Source: Parafannyhessea umbonata
Lineage (GTDB): Bacteria; Actinomycetota; Coriobacteriia; Coriobacteriales; Atopobiaceae
Assembly (NCBI RefSeq): GCF_900105025.1
Contig: NZ_LT629759.1
Location: 1,426,001 to 1,490,000, forward strand
Reading direction: 5' to 3'
Length of the DNA: 64,000 nt
Below, one piece after another: positions 58,210-64,000 of the stretch (position 1 is the stretch's first letter; each line of letters starts with the position of its first letter). A program made the position numbers and the translations under genes. Under the pieces are notes generated by a model, which was given only the letters and a program-made list of their open reading frames with translations, did not search any database and was not told the origin of the DNA.

Positions 58210-59115
58210 CTAGAACTTGATGGTCGGATAGACCTCCTGGTAGTCCTGCAGCGCGATCACCTTGCCCGTGTTGGGGTCCTTGCCGTCGGCGATCGGCCTC
58301 AGGATCTCTTCCTTGTACGGGGCGGGGTCCTCGTAGACGAGGTCGGTCGTCCACGCGTTCGATATGCACGCAATGCGTGACTGCAGGTCGTTGAGGCAGC
58401 GCATGACCGCGGCGTGCTGCGTGGCGTACGAGCTGCCCTCGGGAACCTGGATGCTCGAGAACGAGGTCGCGTCGCTCTGGATGCTCTGCTCCAGGGCGTA
58501 GCACTCCTGCGCCGCGGCGTAGCGCTTGCTGAAGTCGGTGCTCAGGTAGATGGTGTTGAACGTGGTCGCGCAGCTCGCGATGCGGGAGTCGTAGTCGCCC
58601 AGCCTGTTGTAGTACGGCAGAATCTGAGCCTTGAACTGCGCGTCCGTCGCACTCTTCTCGGCATCGCGCTGCGCCTGGGCCGCCGCCTCGGCCTTGCGCT
58701 CGGCCTCCTCCTCGGCCTTCTCCTCCGCCTTGGCCTTCGCCTCCTCGGCCTTCCTCTTGGCCTCGGCCGCCTTCTTCCGGTCTGCCTTGCCCTTGGCAGC
58801 CTCGCTCTTCTCGCCCGCGACCCCCTGGGCCTGCCCGTCGCGTGCCTGCCACGGCAGAGCGTTGCCACTTGCGCTCCACGCGATCAGGAACACGAGCGCA
58901 AGGGCGAGAAGGGCCGCCGCCACGATGGCAACGATGGTTCCCGTGCCAAGCTTCCGTTTGGCCTGCGACGTCGGGACGCCCGCTGGTGCAGTGGCTTGCG
59001 CGATCGTGGCGTCTGGCGCGGACGATGCGTCTGCGACCGGGGCGCCGCACCTTGCGCAGAACTTCTTGCCGGGCTGAATAGGTGCTCCACAGCTTGTGCA
59101 GAAGCGAGTCGCCAT
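58210..59115 (-). CDS. Zinc-ribbon, membrane-anchored, coiled-coil protein
   Basis: A 301-residue protein: N-terminal zinc ribbon (CTSC...CARC), one transmembrane helix (about 59-82), a long Lys/Glu/Ala coiled coil (about 100-155) and a C-terminal domain outside the membrane. I do not recognise the last domain. It is codirectional with the DUF4282-like gene 92 nt downstream; both carry a zinc ribbon, so they may work together at the membrane. Confidence 0.65.
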   Translation of the reverse strand: MATRFCTSCGAPIQPGKKFCARCGAPVADASSAPDATIAQATAPAGVPTSQAKRKLGTGTIVAIVAAALLALALVFLIAWSASGNALPWQARDGQAQGVAGEKSEAAKGKADRKKAAEAKRKAEEAKAKAEEKAEEEAERKAEAAAQAQRDAEKSATDAQFKAQILPYYNRLGDYDSRIASCATTFNTIYLSTDFSKRYAAAQECYALEQSIQSDATSFSSIQVPEGSSYATQHAAVMRCLNDLQSRIACISNAWTTDLVYEDPAPYKEEILRPIADGKDPNTGKVIALQDYQEVYPTIKF

Positions 59116-59304
59116 CTTTCGTCCAATCTTCCGGTACCCTTATCGCGGTTGCGCGTGGGCAAATGCTACCACGCCGACCCGACCGAACGTCGTCGGACGG
59201 GCTCATCTAATGCATCCGTAACCAACCGACGGCGGATCGTTCCAACCTAGCACATGCCTTGCGATGCGAGGGCACTCGGACGAGATCCACGCGGGCGCGG
59301 GAGA

Positions 59305-59345
59305 CATCACAAACCGACAGAACGCGATTCTGTCAGTTTGTGATG
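59305..59345 (-). terminator. Long hairpin 2 downstream of hisS
   Basis: CATCACAAACCGACAGAA and TTCTGTCAGTTTGTGATG pair over 18 bp with one mismatch and a 5-nt loop. It resembles hairpin 1 in its outer CATCAC and CTGACAG-like parts. It has no strong U tract. Confidence 0.5.
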
Positions 59346-59385
59346 GGCCACGAGGGCAGAAAGGCCTCTTTCTTGCCCAAAAAGG

Positions 59386-59426
59386 CATCACTACCTGACA
59401 GATGTGGCATCTGTCAGGTAGTGATG
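59386..59426 (-). terminator. Terminator of hisS
   Basis: Nineteen-bp perfect stem (CATCACTACCTGACAGATG and its complement) with a 3-nt loop, followed on the minus strand by CCTTTTTGG. The 343-bp stretch 59116-59458 holds no gene; besides these hairpins it contains the promoter of the gene at 59115. Confidence 0.88.
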
Positions 59427-59458
59427 TAGTGGGGCGGTGGTGTCGCGGGCGCCTTCGG

Positions 59459-60772
59459 CTATGCCAGGCGGGACTTCACCTCGCTGGCGAGGTCCGCCAT
59501 GGGCACCTGCACCTGCTCGTGCGTGGACATGTCGCGAAGCGTGGCCACGCCGGCCGCGACCTCGTCGGAGCCGAGCACGACGCACAGGCGCGCGTTGTGC
59601 TTGTCCGCCTGCTTGAACTGGCTCTTGAGCGAGCGGCCCTGGTAGTCCGCCTCGGTGCGGACGCCCGCCTGGCGAAGCGCGAGCGTGGCGCGGAAGACGG
59701 CGTCGCGCTCGTCGGCGCCGGTGCACGCGACGTACACGCACGCGGGCTCGTCGCCGTCCACGTTTACGCCGAGGGTCTGGAGCGCCAGGTACATGCGCTC
59801 GAAGCCGACGGCAAAGCCGATGCCCGGCGTGGGCTTGCCGCCCTCGAGCTCCATCAGGCCGTCGTAGCGGCCGCCGCCACCGATGGCGCCGACGCCCGCG
59901 CCCTGGCACTCGACCTCGAACACGGTGCGCGTGTAGTAGTCGAGCCCGCGAACGAGCGTGGGGTCCTCGACGTAGTCGATGCCGGCCTCGTCCAGGTACT
60001 GCTTGACCTTGGCGTAGTGCGCGGCGCAGTCGTCGCACAGGTTGTCCTTCGCGAGAGGGGCGTCCGCCATGACCTCACGGCAGTGGTCGTTCTTGCAGTC
60101 AAAGCTGCGCAGAGGGTTGATCTCGGCGCGCTCCAGGCAGTCCTCGCACATCTCGTCCTTGTGGTCGAGGATGAAGTCGCGGACCTTCTGGCGGTAGGCG
60201 GGACGGCACGCGGCGTCGCCCATCGAGTTGATGCGGAGCGTGAGCTGCTTGGGGTCGAAGCCCATGCGCTTGTAGAACTCCATCAGCATGATGATGCACT
60301 CGGCATCCGCCGCGGGGTCCGGGGCGCCGAGCCACTCGACCCCCACCTGGTGGAACTGGCGCAGGCGCCCCTTCTGCGGGCGCTCGCCGCGGAACATCGC
60401 CTCGCCATACCACAGCTTGACGGGGGCACCGCCCTGCGGGACGAAGTTGTTCTCGACCGCGGCGCGCACGACGCCGGCCGTTCCCTCCGGGCGCATCGCC
60501 ATGCGCTGCTTCGCCTTCAGGCCGCTCTCCGTGCCGGCGTCCAGCAGGCGCTCCATGAGCGCGCCGGAGAACACGCGGAACATCTCCTTGCGGACGACGT
60601 CCGTCGACTCGCCGATGCCGTGCACGAACGTGTCAACCTGCTCGATGGCGGGGGTCTCTATCATGTCGAACCCGTACGCGCCAAAGAGCTCGCGCGCGAC
60701 GTCCTGCATGTGCTGCCACGCACGCATGTACCCGCCGTACAGGTCCTCGGTACCCTGGATCTTTTGAGCCAT
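59459..60772 (-). CDS. hisS: Histidyl-tRNA synthetase
   Basis: A 437-residue class II synthetase. RPEGTAGVVRA (motif 2 region), RGLDYYTRTVFEV (histidine-specific loop) and GIGFAVGFERMYLAL (motif 3) are present, with a C-terminal anticodon domain. The cysteine-rich insert (CEDCLERAEIN, CDDC) is seen in a subset of HisRS. GGAAGGAGG precedes ATG 60772. Essential. Confidence 0.96.
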   Translation of the reverse strand: MAQKIQGTEDLYGGYMRAWQHMQDVARELFGAYGFDMIETPAIEQVDTFVHGIGESTDVVRKEMFRVFSGALMERLLDAGTESGLKAKQRMAMRPEGTAGVVRAAVENNFVPQGGAPVKLWYGEAMFRGERPQKGRLRQFHQVGVEWLGAPDPAADAECIIMLMEFYKRMGFDPKQLTLRINSMGDAACRPAYRQKVRDFILDHKDEMCEDCLERAEINPLRSFDCKNDHCREVMADAPLAKDNLCDDCAAHYAKVKQYLDEAGIDYVEDPTLVRGLDYYTRTVFEVECQGAGVGAIGGGGRYDGLMELEGGKPTPGIGFAVGFERMYLALQTLGVNVDGDEPACVYVACTGADERDAVFRATLALRQAGVRTEADYQGRSLKSQFKQADKHNARLCVVLGSDEVAAGVATLRDMSTHEQVQVPMADLASEVKSRLA

Positions 60773-60975
60773 GTCTGGCCTCCTTCCGCGCCTTCAGCGC
60801 GACCATGGCCGTGGCCACAAACGCCGTACGACGCACGACGCCTTCCACGTCCAACAGGTAGGCAGTATACGCCTCTGGCCCCTGCCGGCGGAGTCCGACG
60901 CCCAACCTTAACTCTCCGCACAACGACGCCGCATATTGGGGCGGGGGGCGCGTCCGCGGCCCGCAAGCACCGTCC

Positions 60976-61512
60976 CTATCGCAGGGTCTCGCGCTCGTAG
61001 TCGCTCATCGGCACCAGCCAGCCGCGCTCGGCGAGCGCCTCCCCTATCGCGTCCAGGTCCTCCTCGCTGTCGGCGACCACGTGGTGGAAGTGGTAGCCGC
61101 TCGTCGTCCCGCTCAGGAGGGACGACCTGCTGTCCTTCAGCTCCGCCAGAAAGCGCTCCACGTCGCGTCGGCTCGACAGTCCCAGCGCCGCGGACATCTG
61201 CCCGTAGGTGCGGTGGTTCACCATGGTGTCCTCCACCGTGCCACCCATGTCCACGATCAGGTAGAGCTCGTCGGCCACCTCGCCCGGACCGTGGTGCAGC
61301 TTGAACAGACGGCGCGGGCGCCTGTCGCGCACCAGCACGTAGCCGCGGTTCGTGGATGCGACGCCATGCCCGTCCGCGCGCAGCAGCGCCACGTCCTGCA
61401 CGATCACCTGTCTGCTCACGCCCAGCTCGCGCGCAAGGGCGCCGCCAGATACCGGGGTCGGCGCCTTCTCCAAGAGCTCCACTATGCGCGCGCGACGCTC
61501 CCCGCCGCCCAT
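60976..61512 (-). CDS. niaR: NiaR-type regulator of NAD synthesis (HTH plus 3H domain)
   Basis: A 178-residue protein with an HTH_11-type winged helix (GGALARELGVSRQVIVQDVALL) and a 3H domain whose metal-ligand histidines are visible (KLHHG, NHRTYGQ, YHFHHV). NiaR binds nicotinic acid and represses nad genes in Firmicutes and relatives. The start lies 2 nt after the nadC stop with GGAGGGCAGG upstream, so it is the last gene of the nad operon and probably autoregulates it. Confidence 0.88.
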   Translation of the reverse strand: MGGGERRARIVELLEKAPTPVSGGALARELGVSRQVIVQDVALLRADGHGVASTNRGYVLVRDRRPRRLFKLHHGPGEVADELYLIVDMGGTVEDTMVNHRTYGQMSAALGLSSRRDVERFLAELKDSRSSLLSGTTSGYHFHHVVADSEEDLDAIGEALAERGWLVPMSDYERETLR

Positions 61513-61514
61513 AA

Positions 61515-62372
61515 CTACCTGCCCTCCACCGTAAGGTGCTTCAGCGACAGGTCCAGTATCGGGGCGGAATGCGTAAGCGCGCCGGACGACACGTAGTCAA
61601 CGCCCAGGTCCACCAGGGTCGCGGCCTTTTCGGCGTCCACGTTGCCGGACACCTCCACCTCGGCCCGCCCCGCAATGATGCCCATGGCCTCACGCATGAG
61701 CTCGTGGTCCATGTTGTCGAGCATGATGATGTCCGCACCCGCGTCCACGGCCTCGCGCACCATGTCCAGGGTCTCGACCTCGACCTCGACCTTGCGCACG
61801 AACGGCGCGTGCCTGCGGGCGGCCTCGATGGCCTCGCGCACGCCGCCGGCCGCGTCTATGTGGTTGTCCTTAAGCAGCACGCCGTCCGACAGGTTGTAGC
61901 GGTGGTTGCCTCCCCCGCCCACACGCACGGCCTCCTTCTCGAAAACGCGCATGTTCGGGCAGGTCTTGCGCGTGTCCACAAGCCGCGTGCGCGTCCCGGC
62001 AAACAGCGCGGCCATCGAGCGGGTCATCGTCGCGATGCCGCTCATGCGCTGCAGGTAGTTCAGCGCGACCCTCTCGCCCGAGAGCAGCGCGCGCACGTGG
62101 GCGTGCACGCTTCCCAGCACCTGCCCCTCGCGCACGTCGTCTCCCTCCGATACGGAAAGCTCCGTCGTGGTGGTCGCGTCCAGCAGCTCGAACGTCCGCG
62201 CAAACACGTCGAGCCCGCAGATGACGCCGTCCTGCTTCGCGATCAGCTGCACGCGGCCCACGGCCTCGGGGCCAATGACCGATGCCGTCGTGACGTCCTC
62301 GCTGGTGACGTCCTCGCGCAGGGCCTGCAGTATGAGCGGCTCCGCCTGGAGCCTCAGGCTGACGGGATCCAT
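61515..62372 (-). CDS. nadC: Nicotinate-nucleotide pyrophosphorylase
   Basis: A 285-residue enzyme that makes nicotinate mononucleotide from quinolinate and PRPP. The active-site run is DTRKTCPNMR, EKEAVRVGGGGNHR and VLLKDNHID, plus EVEVETLD and IIMLDN near the C-terminus. GAGGAGG precedes ATG 62372. It overlaps nadB by 19 nt and precedes niaR by 2 nt, one operon. Confidence 0.95.
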   Translation of the reverse strand: MDPVSLRLQAEPLILQALREDVTSEDVTTASVIGPEAVGRVQLIAKQDGVICGLDVFARTFELLDATTTTELSVSEGDDVREGQVLGSVHAHVRALLSGERVALNYLQRMSGIATMTRSMAALFAGTRTRLVDTRKTCPNMRVFEKEAVRVGGGGNHRYNLSDGVLLKDNHIDAAGGVREAIEAARRHAPFVRKVEVEVETLDMVREAVDAGADIIMLDNMDHELMREAMGIIAGRAEVEVSGNVDAEKAATLVDLGVDYVSSGALTHSAPILDLSLKHLTVEGR

Positions 62373-63601
62373 CCGTGCCTCCTCCTCACGATGTCCCGCG
62401 CCGCCAGGCGCGAGAAGACCAGGCTCTCGAGCAGCGAGTTGCTGGCCAACCTGTTCTTGCCGTGCACGCCGTTGCAGCTCGTCTCGCCCGCGGCGTACAG
62501 GTGCTCCATCTGCGTGCGGGAGTCCTGGTCAACGTGGATGCCGCCCATCAGGTAGTGCTGCGCGGGCACCACGGGGATCGGCTCCCGCGTGATATCGTAG
62601 CCCTCCTCAAGGCAGTGCTGGTAAATGTGCGAGAAGTGCTCGCGACACACCTCTTCCGGCACGTTCGCGAACGAGAGCCACACGTGCCTGGTGCCGTCCT
62701 TCTGCATCTGGCGCCTGATGGCGGCAGACACCACGTCGCGCGGCTGGAGCTCGTCCGTGAAGCGCTCGCCGTGCGCGTCCAGGAGCACCGCCCCCTCGCC
62801 GCGGCATGCCTCCGATATCAGGAAGGAGCGACCAGGCTTGGTCGAGAAGAGCGTGGTGGGATGTATCTGCACGTAGTCCATGTGCTCGAGCGCCACGCCG
62901 TGCTCCTGGCACACGCGGCAGCCGTCGCCCGTGAGGCAGGGGTAGTTCGTGGAGTGCTCGTACAGGCCGCCGACCCCGCCCGTGGCCAGCACCGTGTCGC
63001 GGGCCCGGATGGCAAGTCCTTCTCCCCTGGCGTCCCGCGCGTGCACGCCCACGCAGGCGCCGTCCTTCACCAGGAGGTCGTCCATGGTGGTGTACTCCAT
63101 GATGCGCACGTTGCGCAGCTCGCGCACGCGCGCCAGCAGCTTGGTGGTGATCTCCCTGCCAGTGACGTCCGCGTGGTGCACGATGCGGTTTCTGCTGTGC
63201 GCGCCCTCGCGCGTGTAGTCCAGGTCGCCCGCGGGCGTGCGGTCAAACTCCACGCCCATGCGGATGAGGTCGTTTATGATCTCGCGGCTCGACCAGATCA
63301 TGGTGTCCACGCTCTCGGGGCGGCATTCGTTGTGGCCGGCGCGCATGGTGTCGTCGAACCAGTAGTCGTAGTCGTCGTGGTCGCGCATCACGCAGATGCC
63401 GCCCTGCGCGAGCATGGAGTCGCAGCTTGCCACGTCCTGTTTGCTGAGCATCGCGATGCGCAGGTGGCGCGGCAGGTTCAGCGCCGCGTACAGCCCGGCC
63501 ACGCCGCAGCCCACGATGCACACGTCAAAGCTTATGTCACGCTCGCCCTGCGCCGCGTCCCTTCCCTCGCTCGTCACGACAGCCCCCTCCCGCGCGCTCA
63601 T
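62354..63601 (-). CDS. nadB: L-aspartate oxidase
   Basis: A 415-residue flavoprotein that oxidises aspartate to iminoaspartate. FAD motif CIVGCGVAGLYAA, SMLAQGGI, SRNRIVHHADVTG, VLATGGVGGLY and QIHPTT are present. It ends right after the FAD domain (LASNSLLESLVFSRLAA), so the C-terminal helical domain of about 100 residues found in E. coli NadB is missing, as in some anaerobes, where fumarate is the likely acceptor. The ATG overlaps the nadA stop (ATGA). Confidence 0.94.
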   Translation of the reverse strand: MSAREGAVVTSEGRDAAQGERDISFDVCIVGCGVAGLYAALNLPRHLRIAMLSKQDVASCDSMLAQGGICVMRDHDDYDYWFDDTMRAGHNECRPESVDTMIWSSREIINDLIRMGVEFDRTPAGDLDYTREGAHSRNRIVHHADVTGREITTKLLARVRELRNVRIMEYTTMDDLLVKDGACVGVHARDARGEGLAIRARDTVLATGGVGGLYEHSTNYPCLTGDGCRVCQEHGVALEHMDYVQIHPTTLFSTKPGRSFLISEACRGEGAVLLDAHGERFTDELQPRDVVSAAIRRQMQKDGTRHVWLSFANVPEEVCREHFSHIYQHCLEEGYDITREPIPVVPAQHYLMGGIHVDQDSRTQMEHLYAAGETSCNGVHGKNRLASNSLLESLVFSRLAARDIVRRRHGWIPSA

Positions 63602-64000
63602 CGTGCCGCCAGCTCGAGCATGCGCTCGAGCGGGGCCATGGCCCTCTCCGCGTTGTCCGGAAGCGACACCTCGCCGAGGTTGCCCTCGAGCGCGGCGAGG
63701 ACCTTCTCCGGCCCCACCATCGCCATGTTCGGGCAGATGGGCGGCGTCGCCGGGAAGTAGACGCGCTTGCCCTGGCCGGCCGTGAGGGGGCCGATCTCGG
63801 CCGCGACGCCCACCACCGTCAGCACGATGAACTCGTGCGCGTCGCTTTGGGCGATGTGCTCGATGATCTGCTTCGTCGAGCCTATGTAGTCCGCCTCGCG
63901 CAGCACCTCCTCGGAGCACTCCGGGTGCGCACAGACCTCCGCCTCGGGGTGCTCAAGCTCCAGGCGCTCCACCTCCTGTGGGATGATGCGCTGGTGCGTG
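63598..64000 (-). CDS. nadA: Quinolinate synthase, partial (3' part)
   Basis: The C-terminal 133 or so residues of NadA; the gene continues beyond the window edge. CAHPECSEEV and ICPNM carry two of the three cysteines of the 4Fe-4S cluster, and ADYIGSTKQIIEHI is typical. It condenses iminoaspartate with dihydroxyacetone phosphate. First visible gene of the nad operon; the promoter and any NiaR site lie outside the window. Confidence 0.93.
   Translation of the reverse strand, partial: THQRIIPQEVERLELEHPEAEVCAHPECSEEVLREADYIGSTKQIIEHIAQSDAHEFIVLTVVGVAAEIGPLTAGQGKRVYFPATPPICPNMAMVGPEKVLAALEGNLGEVSLPDNAERAMAPLERMLELAAR

Noticed and set aside
1-64000. tRNA or rRNA genes
   Set aside because: I checked the intergenic stretches by eye and found no cloverleaf or rRNA sequence; a tRNA search program would be decisive.

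Overview
The window is GC-rich chromosomal DNA from what looks like an anaerobic actinobacterium of the class Coriobacteriia (Olsenella/Atopobium-like). This placement is an inference from gene content and composition: paired phosphotransacylase/butyrate-kinase genes, an [FeFe]-hydrogenase-like protein, Coriobacteriia-type MFS carriers, aminopeptidase C and a nadABC-niaR operon. I recognised no rRNA, tRNA, CRISPR array or prophage.

Region 1 (1-21.4 kb) is devoted to acyl and redox metabolism. It holds two iron-sulfur-flavoprotein-like reductases with an extra C-terminal zinc ribbon (147-1121, 10641-11615), two PucR-type regulators, two MFS carriers, a metallo-beta-lactamase hydrolase, a CocE/NonD-type acyl hydrolase coupled to a free-standing acyl carrier protein, and a phosphotransacylase/butyrate-kinase pair (3010-5153). 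A second pair (16118-18246) lies downstream of another acyl carrier protein, a DUF35 protein and a thiolase, with a TetR regulator nearby. The two carrier proteins are paralogues, and so are the two kinase pairs, so this looks like two parallel routes ending in substrate-level phosphorylation.

Region 2 (21.4-38.4 kb) carries a small DUF2442 gene plus a broken DUF4160 gene between two copies of one terminator, PEP carboxylase, a flippase, a GntR-ABC exporter operon with a large palindromic operator, a ClC-type channel, a CapA-like protein, a MerR-like regulator, aminopeptidase C, an SDR-MarR pair and a CPBP protease. Region 3 (38.4-42.9 kb) is a low-GC island with an SPFH/GYF protein, a zinc-ribbon membrane protein, a small acidic protein and a DUF4143 ATPase preceded by three 23-bp-spaced repeats.

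Region 4 (43-52.2 kb) has aspS, a HAD phosphatase, a small conserved protein, the hydrogenase-like protein, a pseudouridine synthase, a LysR regulator and an NhaC-type antiporter. Region 5 (52.2-57.3 kb) is a nest of insertion sequences: a second copy of an IS110/IS1111-type element is interrupted by an IS21 element with a 6-bp target duplication and is abutted by an IS481 element. The intact first copy is at 14607-16124 and has a 300-nt 3' non-coding tail that may encode the guide RNA known for this family. Region 6 (57.3-64 kb) has two zinc-ribbon membrane proteins, hisS, and the operon nadA(partial)-nadB-nadC-niaR.

A cross-cutting signal is the 9-mer GGCGAGAAG (either strand). I counted it at least 21 times against roughly one expected, several times as inverted pairs that form terminators. 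It is absent from the insertion sequences and the low-GC island, and the pattern resembles DNA-uptake words of other bacteria.
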